This document shows positions 1-10,779 of a stretch of DNA of 64,000 bases, piece after piece; the stretch's first letter is position 1; every line of letters starts with the position of its first letter. Under the pieces are notes generated by a model that did not search any database, was not told where the DNA came from, and worked only from the letters and a program-made list of their open reading frames with translations. The stretch is from Margaritifera margaritifera. Lineage: Eukaryota > Mollusca > Bivalvia > Unionida > Margaritiferidae. The stretch covers positions 10,327,001-10,391,000 of the forward strand of contig JAQPZY010001686.1 of assembly GCA_029931535.1 (NCBI GenBank), written 5' to 3'. Position numbers and translations under genes: made by a program.

Positions 1-2083
1 TATTTTAACCTTCTGTACTATCCATTTTCATACCAATATCTCTGGGTATCAAAAATACACCATCCGTACCAACTACATAACTTAGCCCAACTTTGGAAGT
101 TGAAACATATTCTTGAAATTTTATTCAAATGTTTTGTCAGGGTCAGAGCATTGCTCAGCTAAAATTAAACATTAAAATAACTTTTTTTACGGTGTCTTGA
201 ACAGCAGAAACAGACTGTGTAATACATGTTCTATTCTGCACTTCAGCTACCTCAAATGAAAATCACATATGATCTAATACTCTTAATTAGACGCCCTATT
301 ATTTCATTTGTTTGTCCTTTGTTATCTTGAAAAAAGAAACAAATCCATCCTACTTCTTCACTGGGTGGTTTCATTTTATTAATTTCTTCAACTGACATTT
401 TCTTTAGTATTTAACTGTTTTAGCTACGTCATCATCAAAACATTTTCATAGGCTTGATGCAGAATTTTATGTTCTATGGGCCCATTACAAATATCTCCAA
501 TCAGTATTACTACGAATATTAAAGTTATTACAAATCTTTTCAAATTCGTGTAGATCTGTGTTGTTGCTTTTTGGTTTAAATACTTTATCATATGGTAATG
601 GTATCGAGATTTCGGACATCAGTTTTTGGTATTTGAAAGTATATAGGAAACCAATATAATGATTTTGCTGACTCATTGTATCTGATAAATGCTAATAAAA
701 TATTCCACATTCTGATGTTGTCATTATTACAGCCCATTTTAATTTATTTGCCAAATTTCATATCACATTCGGCTGCGAATCTACTTATCAAATCATCATT
801 ATCAAAATTAAAAGTGTACTTATAAAACATGTGTGGTGGCCTCTGTTCAAAACACAAATTTTCTGTGTAATACATCTAAATCTCCTTAAATTATTTTTCT
901 TTTCCTTTATCAACTGGTGCATTAAACTGGAGAACAGTATAAGGGTAAGGTTCACATCTTTTTAGTTCTTTTAAATCATAATAAAAAAAAACAATAAACA
1001 CTTTTTGCAAAAGTATTTTTTCTCTTTATGCTTATTGATTTACGAAGATATTAATTTAGCTAGATAAATTTATTTATCCCAAAGTAATGATAATTTTCCC
1101 CATTACTTATGCTCAGCAAGTCTATTTGCGTATCTCTCTCTTGTTTGTAAACTCTAACTGGTCTTATACGTTAGTTTAGAACTTCACTGTCTGCTCTCTA
1201 TCTCTATATCTCTCTCTCTCTCTCTTATCTATCTTACTCTCTTAAAACTATTTCAAATACATTTACTGACATATTAAATTCATTCTCAAAATTATAAATA
1301 TTTGTTGTCTTGATTGAACATATCTTTAAAATAATGCGTGTATTTTCCTTAGTTATATTTTGCTCCCCTTTTTGTGTGATATGTTGGTTTGTTTATATCA
1401 GATCCAATCAAATACAAAAATCTTTATAATTTACATTGATGCGGGATTTATTTTTGTTTTGTTTTTTTCCCAGTACAGAAAGCTATATAAGAATCAGCTT
1501 TTATATATCTATCCACGTGTATCGTTAAAAATGTATCATATTAAAACCCCAGTTTGAAGCTTTACTTATTCCTTGGTCAAATTGTGTGTGTAATATCTCA
1601 TACATTCTTTCAATCACATCATCCATTTTATTTCTATTGCTTAGATTTATACCTCTTGTCCATTATAAAAATTTAGAAAATTATTATTGTTAAAGTAATC
1701 TCACAGTGCTAATGTTATTGATAAATCTAGTTGTACACTAACATATACAAACATCCCGATCTTTCTACATATTATTTTAATAAAATATGGTTCCTTTCGT
1801 CATTAAAGCTATACGAATTCGCATTTATCCTACTGTTTCTGTGATAAGTTTTGTTAATTTTACTAAAGGGGGCTATAATTTAAATTTTTCTGATTTTTGA
1901 ATATTATTGGATAATGGTGATGTCATTTATTTTACTACTATCACTCAATAAAAATGTTCAAAATTTTTGCAGATTTTTTCAAACTTTTTTTATTATTTGT
2001 TTCTTTAGAAAGGATATTTTTTCAGAATGTTATTATTATTTTATATTTTTTGTGCAGATTTTTATTTAAGCTATTTTTTATTC
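1..2083. other. AT-rich upstream DNA, possibly the rest of the Maverick relic
   Basis: Very AT-rich. On the minus strand two short reading frames (676-485, and about 875-745 beginning MYYTENLCFEQ) have protein-like composition and lie downstream of the integrase relic in the same orientation, so they may be decayed element genes. I recognise no family. A (TC)n run lies at 1208-1226. Confidence 0.35.
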
Positions 2084-3060
2084 TCAAATTAATATTTTAT
2101 GATGGCTGCTACTATGAAAATAATCATGGAATCTTTTCCATTCAATTAAATACCATTTTCTTCCATTGTTAATTGTACTGCCTAATTCTTTTTTTTTAAT
2201 ACTAAAAATACTCTTCTTTTGTGTAAAAGTTAACTCATCCTCATCAAATGTACATATAATTTCTTCACCATCTAAATCGTCTAATTTATACATAGCATGG
2301 TCTCCTTAAATTACTTTAGTAATCTTAAACAAATTTTGAAAGATATCCTTTATTCTTGATTTTTATTTCAAAATCCTTACATTCCGTCATATTTTAAATT
2401 TAGGCCTTCCAAAACTATCAATTGCTAAATGTCCAAACATATGAATCCGTACTTTTGATCTATTTTCCTCTTAAGCTCGCTTAAATTCGTGTCATACCTA
2501 TATATGAATGAGAGGTATTGTTATAATTATCAATTAGGTCTTGTAAAATATCTATCCATTTTCTAGCTTCGGTTTAATAAAAAATATCTACATTAAAGTT
2601 TTCAGTTTTCTATTAAATCTCTCTACGATGGATGTTTTTTTTTTTTTGTTTTTGTTTTTTGTTTTTTTCTTAGAAAATGTATAGAAGTATTACACATCTT
2701 CCTTTTTAGGACAGTCTTTTACATCTTTATTATAAGATTGTCTTCGTTATCAGATTCTACTTTATCTTGTTTTCTTTCTCTAAACATTTTTTTAAAGGTA
2801 TCTCGTCCTTCTGACTTTTGCTTTAAGTTTACAGCCCATGCATATTTAAAAAATATATGTATAAATGTTAAAATATTCATATATCCATTTTTATCTTTTC
2901 TGTATGATTTCATATTATCAATTTCTGCTTGCCATTGATCGTCAGTGTGTGTAACATAAACGTTTGCAAATAGAAATTTCTTTTTTCTCTGTTTACGCTG
3001 TATGTATGTGGCTTAATTTTAGCAACTTATTTAATTCAGCGTATTTTTTTAATTTTTTAA
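2084..3060 (-). pseudogene. Decayed Maverick/Polinton-type integrase
   Basis: Read on the minus strand, short blocks in several frames follow the order of a Maverick integrase. A basic stretch RKKKFLF lies near 2990-2965. DDQWQAEIDNM begins near 2943, where the core starts. KYAWAVNLKQKS lies near 2850-2815, ERFNRKLK near 2630-2598, and WIDILQDLIDNYNN near 2560-2521. The C-terminal YKLDDLDGEEI and the chromodomain-like GRKWYLIEWKRF lie in 2293-2110. The blocks are broken by frameshifts, stops and a poly-T tract (2634-2668). The second catalytic Asp region cannot be found. The Maverick assignment rests on motif recall. No other Maverick gene (PolB, protease, capsid) is recognised nearby. Confidence 0.78.
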
Positions 3061-3469
3061 ATCCTTTTTTGAACTGTCTTCGTAATTGTTTGATATTTGT
3101 GCATGGAACTGGACTTCGGGGATCACAATATAGAAATCTGAAAACAATAACTTTTAATATCTCTGTCATCCACTGAAAAATATTGTCATATAAAAAAGAA
3201 GCATGACACTGAAATCTAAAATATTTTCTGACTTCTGTGAAAAAGCAACTCTGGTAATATCAGAGACTAATATTTGCTTTTTCACAGACCTACATGATAT
3301 AAGTGTATAATTTAGCATGGTAATACCAAGAGAGAAATTATAAAAAAAGTATAAATATTTTAATAAAAGAAACAAAAATATTTTTAAAAAAATTAATAAG
3401 CCCCCGATGTAAAAAATGTGAAGAATTACAATATTTTTTAAAAAATCATATGAAAATTGCGGCACAAAA

Positions 3470-3950
3470 TAATAAAGTACAAATTTTAAGAAATATACAG
3501 TCTGAAAATGGTAATAATTTTTATATAAATGAATATTTAAAGTCTTCTACATCTATTTTTTCCTTAAATCTAAACGACATTATAACTTTTTCTAAATCTA
3601 TTAGTAATGATTGAACTAAAACATAATGAGAATTTAGATAAAAAAATCAGTTACATTTTATAATTTTGGAAGTTCTTATTAAATACCTTAAATTAAGTAA
3701 GAAAGTGAGCACGTTATAGTTTCTTCTCAATTCACGATTTATTTGAATCATTTTTTCTTCTAAATTTATTATTTGTAAGAAACATTTTTTTTTTTGAGTA
3801 ACGGGATTTTAAAAACAAGAAATTAAATAGTAATGTTAGAGTAAAAACAAATATTGATTATTCTGGTCTATTAATTTCACCATTATCACAAAAATAGCTA
3901 TTTAGTTCATGTGTTTATACCATTTATTTAAGTTTGTTATTAAGTTTTGA
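3470..3950. other. AT-rich DNA, no feature seen
   Basis: No conserved reading frame, repeat or splice-bounded exon was recognised between the integrase relic and the tandem repeat that follows. Confidence 0.5.
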
Positions 3951-3957
3951 TTTTTAA

Positions 3958-4700
3958 AGTGAATTACATTAATTATTTTAATTACTCACTTACTTGGTGA
4001 ATTTTGTGACAGGGGTTAAGGCCGGAAAATTCAGTCTAACCTAGTAATTTTTTCCCTTTATTTCTTCGTTAAACATTTGTCCGTATAACTATCTTGGAGG
4101 TTTATTGTTCAAATATTTAAGTTACTATAATTAATGAGTTGAATTATTGAATTAGTTAGTCAGTTTGAGATGCAGACTGTGCCAGAAAAATGCAATGTGT
4201 TCTAGTAATTTTTAATTTCTTTAATTTTGGATGAAACATTTATCTCTAGACATTCCTTGGAGGTTTACTGTTTAAATCTTTTAATTACTTTAATTAATTA
4301 TTTGATTTACTGAATTAATAGGTAAATTTTGTGATGTGGGCTGGGGCTTGAAGATTCAATAAAAAATATTCCTTTTTAATTTCTTTCATTATTTTTATAA
4401 CTTTTATCTCTAGAACTATTTTGAGAAATTGTACTTTTTGATCACTGCTTTAAGTATTTAAATAACTTTCATTTTTTGTTGGATGAAAGGATTAACGAGT
4501 GACTTTTGTGTGAATTCATGGCTCGAAATTTTAAGTTTAACTTGTTGGTCTAGGGTATTTTTAAAAATTAAAAGTGGTGGATGGTCACACGTTGGTGGCC
4601 TATTGTTTGCTATTTTTATGCGGGTGGTAGTGTTCGTATCCCTATACAAGTCTTTTAATTACTTTTTTAAGTCACAAAGAGTAATATTTTATATTGTTTT
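3958..4700 (+). repeat. Diverged ~167-bp tandem repeat, about four copies
   Basis: Recurring landmarks are a run like tttaattactttaattaat, then a Gly-rich looking tttgtgatgtggg... segment, then ttcttggaggttta. Copies of the AT landmark lie near 4117, 4285 and 4452, giving a period of about 165-170 bp. A first copy starts near 3960 and a partial last one near 4640. Copies are strongly diverged, so boundaries are approximate. No coding capacity is seen. Confidence 0.6.
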
Positions 4701-5340
4701 GAAATTGTGGGGCGTTACATGTTTGTATTCTAGGACAAACGGTATATATCTCCTATTTATTGTTTAATTGCGACTGTTTAGGTTAGAATAGTTTATAGTC
4801 CGCATCATAAAATAAAGCGGAGTAAATTTTGAACATCCACAGTTTTGTTATATATTGACACGGATTGTATTTTATAGCGGTTTCTTCAATCTAATGACAA
4901 GAATCACAGAATTCTGATCAGAGGTGCCGGATTTTTTAAAACACACTTTTGAGTAGCACCAGTCGGGTTAAAAACCTGTGCATTGCTGTACTTTTGAATT
5001 TTTGCTGCTTAATTATAAAACGAGACAAAGACTGAAAAACTGTGATTAGGATACTTAAAGGAAATCTTGCTCTACCATAATAAATTAATATTTACAGAAA
5101 TTATAAATACATGTATAAGATTGAGATATTGGTGTTCAGAATTTACTCAGATTTATCTGGTCTTAAATCTAACAAAAGTGTTTGTTATTTGTAAATGGTA
5201 GATTATTTTTTGTTAAATTTCTCAATGTAAAATCTCTTTTACACTAACATTTCTAAATAGCAGATATTTTCCGCCTCTTTTCCATGATCTTTGAAAAAGG
5301 ACGACAGAGTTTTATTAGTCACCCTTCAAACCTGAATATT
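4701..5340. other. AT-rich upstream DNA, nothing recognised
   Basis: No gene, repeat family or core-promoter motif could be recognised. Confidence 0.4.
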
Positions 5341-5349
5341 TTGTTAATT

Positions 5350-5620
5350 TCTTCAAACGACTGGGTTATTACATTAAATACTTTGCACCTTTATGATCGC
5401 GGGTTCGATCGTTTCAGCTGACAAAATTTGGTGCTCGCATATCGAAGGTCGTAATTTTTTTTCCAGGTTCTCCACTTTCCTTCAATCCCAAAAGTACCAT
5501 GTCACTATCATGAGTGTCGAAGGGATGCTTATCTTAATAAAAGTTCTTATAACTGACCTGTTACGATGGAATTTGGTACAAATTTTGTATAAAGTAGAAT
5601 ATAGGACTTTCAAATTGTCT
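5350..5620 (+). repeat. SINE-like fragment upstream of PSME4
   Basis: A tRNA B-box-like gggttcgatc at 5401-5410 is followed by ccaggttctccactttcctt and aaaagtaccatg. This layout resembles the body of tRNA-derived SINEs. No good A box was found. The element sits 320-590 bp upstream of the PSME4 start codon. Low certainty. Confidence 0.35.
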
Positions 5621-5941
5621 GTGCGCATGCCCAGGGTCTTTCAGATAACGCGAGAACTTCGAGATTTCACTTGAGAAGGTAAACCTATCAACTACTCCAC
5701 AGACCATCGAATTTTTTTCTGTCAAGTACAGTAACATAATTATGCTGACTGTGTGGATGATATTTTTAAGGGAATGTTTTTATTCTCTCACCGTATTTTT
5801 TGACTGGTTCCATATTTTGATAATTCCCTTGGTGCAATTGTTTAGTTCTTCTCTTTTAAGCATTAGGCAGACCAATCTGTACAATGGAATCTGTCTATTA
5901 ATTCAAAGTCATGCTGACAGTAACAAATTGAAGCTGACGAA

Positions 5942-6135
5942 ATGGACGAGCGTGAAGAAAAGCTGGGGTTCAAGCCACAGAAGGAGATAGTGTATAACAC
6001 ACTCTTACCTTATGCAGATAAAATAGATGAAGAATCAATTCAGGTGCTGAAAGAAATCAAGGGCAATCTTGGTCGTGCGATCCAACTTAGAGATATCAAG
6101 GTTGGAGTCGGACACTGGGTTGGACAACTGTCGAG
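5942..6135 (+). CDS. PSME4: PSME4 exon 1 (first coding exon), residues 1-64
   Basis: Start ATG at 5942 is the first in frame after a stop (TAA, 5921-5923) and has G at -3 and G at +4, a favourable context. The peptide carries GFKPQKEIVYNTLLPYA and KGNLGRAIQLRD, matching the PSME4 N-terminus. Ends with TCG AG followed by donor gtatga; the split Arg codon is completed in exon 2. A non-coding upstream exon is possible and cannot be judged here. Confidence 0.92.
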
Positions 6136-6549
6136 GTATGAATCATAACACAGCGTGATGATCCATATGTTGTCATCTTAATTTACAAAACTTAACACTT
6201 ATTTAATACTCGTTACATTTCAGTTGCAATGTTCAAAACACTGTTTCAGCTGACTACGTATGCCAAGGGTCGGTGTTGAACGAAGTGGATTGATGACGTT
6301 TGACTAGCGAAGATGAGGGTATGGTAGTCGGAGGTGGGGTGGGGGTGTGTCTGTGTGTTTCACTGAATGTTCCAAAAAGCCCGCAGACAATCGGATTGCC
6401 CATTTAAAGTGTAAAAAATCATTTTGCCATCTTTTCTAATTAATTTGCTGAGGAAAGTCGTGAAATTGGAAATATTGTAGAAAAATGATTTGCTCATACA
6501 GTCTGAAAAAGTAGATGACTCAGTGGATGTTATTTCTGTTAATTCTGAC

Positions 6550-6960
6550 ATGACGGCAGAACACGTTAGTAACGAGTCACATACTGATATAATCGACGAC
6601 GTAACTGAGATACACAACGAGGTAAAAGACGGAAATGACACATACAAACATCCAGCAAAAGGCCAATTAGACCAGGGTCATTTTCTTGACACAGGAAAAG
6701 CAGTGGATTTTTTGTTAAAATCAGAATCGAGTGTAGAATGCATTCCATGTGGTTTGAAAGAAAATGTATATTTCATTGTGAATAATACGAAAAACCTCGA
6801 AAAGAGGTCGAATAATGGCAAAAGTTCTTTTTCAGACGACTGTGGTGTATGGGATACATCTGCTGGTGCAAACAAAAATATCAAAAATCGAAGGACAGAA
6901 AATCTACCGGACACTCCAACAATATTGCTGACCAAATCCGACATTTCGAAAATTTGGTAA
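6550..6960 (+). CDS. N-terminal part of a MULE-like transposase gene, in another frame
   Basis: Open from 6481 with the first ATG at 6550; ends at TAA 6958-6960. The peptide is acidic at first, then carries LKENVYFIVNNTKNLEK and DDCGVWDTS, which look like an N-terminal DNA-binding or FLYWCH-like segment in front of a transposase. It overlaps the start of the 6849-8060 frame, so a single indel (or a short intron or frameshifting) around 6850-6920 would separate the two halves. It lies in PSME4 intron 1, same strand. Confidence 0.5.
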   Translation: MTAEHVSNESHTDIIDDVTEIHNEVKDGNDTYKHPAKGQLDQGHFLDTGKAVDFLLKSESSVECIPCGLKENVYFIVNNTKNLEKRSNNGKSSFSDDCGVWDTSAGANKNIKNRRTENLPDTPTILLTKSDISKIW

Positions 6961-8060
6961 CTGAAAATAACCCTTTTGTAAGATCAGTTATCCGGACCAG
7001 CGCTAAACCCCCTTGTGTCATTTTGTACACAGACGAACAGATAACAGGCATTAAGAATCTTTGTTGCTCCGGGCAGACTGTCCTTGGCATTGACAAAACT
7101 TTTATGCTGTGTAAAATGCATGTGACGGTCACATGTTACAAGGAACTTACGGTAAAACGAGTCAGAACAGGCGAACCACCAATCTTTCTTGGACCGCTCT
7201 TCATTCACGACAATAGCGATTTCAAAACTTACAGTCATTTTTTCCATTATCTGAAAGTAAAACTTATTGATTCGAATCTTAAGAGCCTTGTAATTGGAAG
7301 TGATGATGAGAAGGCTCTAGTCAAAGGCATTACGGCAGTTCTGCCCGAAGCAACACACGTTCTGTGCACACGCCATTTACAAGAGAACGTTAGACATATA
7401 TTGACAGACGACGCAGTTACCGTGACTGACTGCAACAATATCTTGAAAGAAATTTTTGGGAAAGACGGACTAGTTGACGCCAATGACAGTATTTGCTATG
7501 ACGATAAATGTGAAGTGTTAGAAAATCATTGTGCTGGAATTTCAGGAAAATTTCTTAATTACTTTCGGAAAAAACTAAAGACAACTATCAAACTAAAAGT
7601 CAATAATCCATTAGGAATATATCAAATAGACCGCATGTGGAAAAATAATAATTGTGAGTACATGAACCACGTTCTAAAACAGACAGTTGACTGGAAGACG
7701 AAAACGCTGATGGAATTTGTACAACTAACACATGAATTAGTAACAGGACAATTCAGAAATCTGAGGAGTGCTCTAGTATGCACTGGAGAATTCCGGCTTG
7801 CCGACAGTCATAAACAATTTGAGTTGAGAAAAACAGACTGGATAAAAATGACAGAGCAACAACGCACAAACTTGTTCAAACGCTTCAGACGCCACATCGA
7901 CATAGACACAAAATACATGATTTCTGCGGACGGTCAGACAACTGTTGTTGCACCAAGGACTAATGGACGAAAACCTGGACAAAGGAAACGAAAAATTAAT
8001 GTACAAACTGTGACAATTACAGCTAAAAAATCTAAACATGAACCAGAGATTTCATCATAA
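6849..8060 (+). CDS. MULE/Mutator-like DDE transposase, 403-residue ORF
   Basis: A 403-residue ORF without internal stops, by far the longest in the window. It would cut and paste its own transposon. The layout fits a MULE-type DDE core: LGIDKTF (candidate first Asp, D82), GPLFIHDNSDF, VIGSDDEKAL (second Asp, D152), the C..H motif VLCTRHLQENV (C173, H176), then NNNCEYMNHVLK (candidate Glu, E270). The C-terminus is basic (GRKPGQRKRK), as expected for a DNA-binding nuclear protein. The 5' end runs into the out-of-frame upstream ORF, so the start at 6849 is probably not the natural one and the copy may be inactive. Subfamily is uncertain; Phantom-like is one option. It sits in sense orientation in PSME4 intron 1. 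Confidence 0.72.
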   Translation: MGYICWCKQKYQKSKDRKSTGHSNNIADQIRHFENLVTENNPFVRSVIRTSAKPPCVILYTDEQITGIKNLCCSGQTVLGIDKTFMLCKMHVTVTCYKELTVKRVRTGEPPIFLGPLFIHDNSDFKTYSHFFHYLKVKLIDSNLKSLVIGSDDEKALVKGITAVLPEATHVLCTRHLQENVRHILTDDAVTVTDCNNILKEIFGKDGLVDANDSICYDDKCEVLENHCAGISGKFLNYFRKKLKTTIKLKVNNPLGIYQIDRMWKNNNCEYMNHVLKQTVDWKTKTLMEFVQLTHELVTGQFRNLRSALVCTGEFRLADSHKQFELRKTDWIKMTEQQRTNLFKRFRRHIDIDTKYMISADGQTTVVAPRTNGRKPGQRKRKINVQTVTITAKKSKHEPEISS

Positions 8061-8065
8061 TGTGC

Positions 8066-8352
8066 TATATTTTATTGTTTTCGGTTAGGTTTATTTTACC
8101 TTGTCTTGTCATTGATTGAAACCTGATACATTATGTAAATGTAAATGTAAATATTAAATTCTGCCAAATAATGAATAATATATTTTATTGTTTTCGGTTA
8201 GGTTTATTTTACCTTGTCTTGTGCAACATGACTTGTAGTTCGATTTTCAAGAGGAACATAATCTTGAATACTATTCATCTGCGTGCTTGAAACCTGATAC
8301 ATTATGTGTGTAATTAAACGTAAATATTAAATTCTGCCAAATAATGAATAAT
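8066..8352 (+). repeat. Partial tandem duplication of the transposase 3' flank
   Basis: The block starting tattttattgttttcgg occurs at 8068 and 8181 (offset 113). The block starting gaaacctgatacattatgt occurs at 8118 and 8289 (offset 171). The second unit therefore holds about 58 bp that the first lacks. Both units end in ttctgccaaataatgaataata. This follows directly after the transposase stop codon. Confidence 0.85.
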
Positions 8353-8439
8353 ACATGTTTTTTTACAAAAATGCTTTCCTGAGTTGTCTTTGTCTATCAT
8401 CATCATATATCGTGGCTTGTTATGATCACAATATTAATC

Positions 8440-9020
8440 TCACTCTTGCATATATACTATCGTATACACTTTTGGTACTTTGTTACATTTCACTTTCACT
8501 TTGTGTATGTATTTCAATTCGCCGTTTATCATATATATGTCAAATCAAGTAAAGAATAAATTATTCATATAAATTTAAATTATTTTGCTTTTTATTATTA
8601 TTCATATATGACTATTCCCCGTTCACATATTTCCAAGAAGAAGACTTTCTTAACACCCTTACAATCAACTGTCATATCATCAAAAGCATTATATATAAGT
8701 ACATGTTTCACTATTGCCAAATATTTGGAAACCTTTTAAACAAAAATTAAATTAAATGTTATTTATTTGTCAAAAACTATATCATTAAAAGTTAAAGTAA
8801 ATATATAATATAATGTCGGCAAATATTTTTGCTACTTTGATACTTTTCACTTTCACTCTTTTTATGTATTACTACGATTCGAAATGTATCAGGTCTGTCG
8901 AATCGAGTACGACAGAGTGACATCATGACATGAATTGTGCTATAAATAGGAAAAAAGTAAATAATTCGTATCAAAATCACATAAATCATATTTTTTTTTG
9001 CTTTATATTATTATTCAAAC
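8440..9020 (+). repeat. Two diverged copies of a ~170-bp sequence
   Basis: The run cacttttggtactttgttac...ttcactttcactttgtgtatg (about 8465-8520) reappears diverged at about 8828-8885. Both are followed by a TAAATTATTC-like stretch and a ttgctttttattattattca tail (8585-8610 and 8997-9017). They may be further pieces of the MULE element end. Confidence 0.5.
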
Positions 9021-9080
9021 AAAAACAAATAATAATTTGTGAGTGAAAACCGATATATACAGAGAGAAGATGTAAATACA

Positions 9081-9128
9081 TGTGTATTTCGGTGTGTATT
9101 TCGGTGTTTCAGTGTATTTCGGTGTTTC
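9081..9128 (+). repeat. Short tandem repeat (gtgtatttcg-type)
   Basis: Three imperfect copies of a gtgtatttcggtgttt motif in succession, then unique sequence. Confidence 0.75.
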
Positions 9129-9789
9129 TAGTAACCGCTATCTATCTATTGCTCTAATAAAGCAAACATTAAAAATGGAGAATAAAGTTTATATTTACTA
9201 AGCCGAATACTCGCTTGCAGACAAAAAATCTAGTTTAAAAAAACTCAATTGATTCAAATACAACTTAATAAAGAATAAATAACAAATAATAATAATAATA
9301 AATGTTTTTGCAGTATGCCAAATTTTATTTCTTATAAATATTTACAATTATACAGTCTAATAGAAAAGTTAATATTGAGTACAAACATCTTGGACATAAT
9401 GCAGAATTCCAAGTCTGTTCTGGTTATTACCTCCATTCCAGTCCATATTGGTCCGATCTGGTGATTCTGTCCACCCTGATTGGCATATTCTATATACTTG
9501 GCAAAATATGTGGAATGAAAAGTCTATAAACCAGCTTCAGAACATTTAACCCAGCATTGGAGAATGGCATCAGTCATCTAGAATAAATTACAGAGGTTGT
9601 GCTGATTGTTTATAGAACACATATACTTAACTCCTGCATATCTGTTGAAGGTTGAACCTTGACTGGGGTGCGTACCCTGTTCTTATTGAGCATATCAACT
9701 TCTACCCTGTGAGGAGATTTTTTTATGTGAACTTTTAACCAGATTTTTATAAATATTTTGACCCAATATTTTGAGAACTTTATATTTTT

Positions 9790-9995
9790 TCACCTTAATC
9801 GTTTTTTATGTACCTTGTAACTTCTTTACCTTTTGTCTATTGTCTTGTTGTACTACAATGTTTGCATTTGTTTGGCAGGGTTTATCTTCTCAATTTTTTG
9901 TGTGCATTTCTTTATCTTTACATTTTTTTAACTTGCCTTTTAATTGGCACCATATAGCCTGTATTGTGATGATGTGCTGTTAAACCATATACATA
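9790..9995 (+). repeat. Dispersed repeat, copy 1 (LINE/SINE-tail-like)
   Basis: Matches 36700-36900: both run through cttgtaacttctttac-type sequence, tcttgttgtac, tttggcagggtttatc, then ttggcaccatatagcc and a gatgtgctgttaaac end. The last part looks like the 3' tail of a LINE or SINE family. Same strand in both. Confidence 0.65.
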
Positions 9996-10259
9996 ATATA
10001 TTATACCCACCTGCATAAACAGAATGCATTTTTCATCACTGTAAATAATAATTGCTTTTTGGGGAGTGGGGGTGGTTAAAAATGTTGAAAATCACATCTT
10101 CAACAGCAGTTGCCGTAACAGTTTTAAGCTGAAATTTACTTTAATATTCCATTAGGTTTGAAGCTTATACACTGATATGTGAAGAGGTCATGTCTTGCCT
10201 TATTAAGTATTTTAGTATAGAAATTTTTAAGTTTTGTGTGAAAGTCTATGAAAGTCACA

Positions 10260-10375
10260 TTCAGGGGTTATGCTGACAAGTATATGAATGCAGGTAAGAC
10301 ATGGTCTTCCTTGGCATGTAATATGATTGGGTAAGTATTGCCAAAGAAACATATTTTACTCCAAAAATATTTGTG
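10260..10375 (+). repeat. DIRS-end-like fragment
   Basis: The segment atatgattgggtaagtattgccaaagaaac resembles sequence after the DIRS fragments at 33050-33110 and 57880-57960 (tattatgattgggcaagtattatcaaag). It is probably a lone terminal fragment of the same family. Confidence 0.4.
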
Positions 10376-10476
10376 CAGGACCACAGGCCTTCTACATGTA
10401 TCTCAAATTATTAGTGGGCTCATGGGCGTATAATGGAGAAATACTCTCTATTAAACTTGTTTGTTTTCATTTTTAG

Positions 10477-10617
10477 GTATATTCGCCTTTATGGTATGAA
10501 ATTTTCCAAAGAGGACCATCTAGCTATGGTGAAGGTCTTGTTTGAATTATTAACGATCCCAGATCTGGAGCTCTCACTGGTCCAGAAGTTCTCAGTTCAA
10601 CTGGTTCATCTTCTCAA
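10477..10617 (+). CDS. PSME4: PSME4 exon 2, residues 65-111
   Basis: Acceptor ttttag then G completing Arg, then YIRLYGMKFSKEDH, one of the best conserved PSME4 blocks. The donor is gtaagt and the exon leaves phase 2. It is separated from exon 1 by a 4.3-kb intron carrying a MULE-like transposon. Confidence 0.96.
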
Positions 10618-10779
10618 GTAAGTGAAATAAACATCTCTTGGATAAGTATAAAACGGTAGGGTTTTCTGGAGAACCTGCATCAACAGATAATGACATAAGT
10701 TTATTTTTTATTGTTGCTTGTAATGATGTTTGTTACGGTGAATTGTGATTTATTGCAACAAGCAGTGCCTGATGTACTG

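Noticed and set aside
881..893. The 13-mer TCTCCTTAAATTA occurs at 881-893 and 2301-2313, each just upstream of a minus-strand ATG, looking like a shared AAGGAG ribosome-binding site.
   Set aside because: The copy at 2301 lies inside the integrase relic's own reading frame (between ITKVI and YKLDDLDGEEI), so that ATG is internal. One further match in AT-rich DNA is weak evidence, and bacterial-type sites are not expected here.
5742..5990. An 82-codon + strand frame overlapping the PSME4 start codon in another frame.
   Set aside because: No conserved content; the PSME4 frame beginning at 5942 explains the coding signal here.
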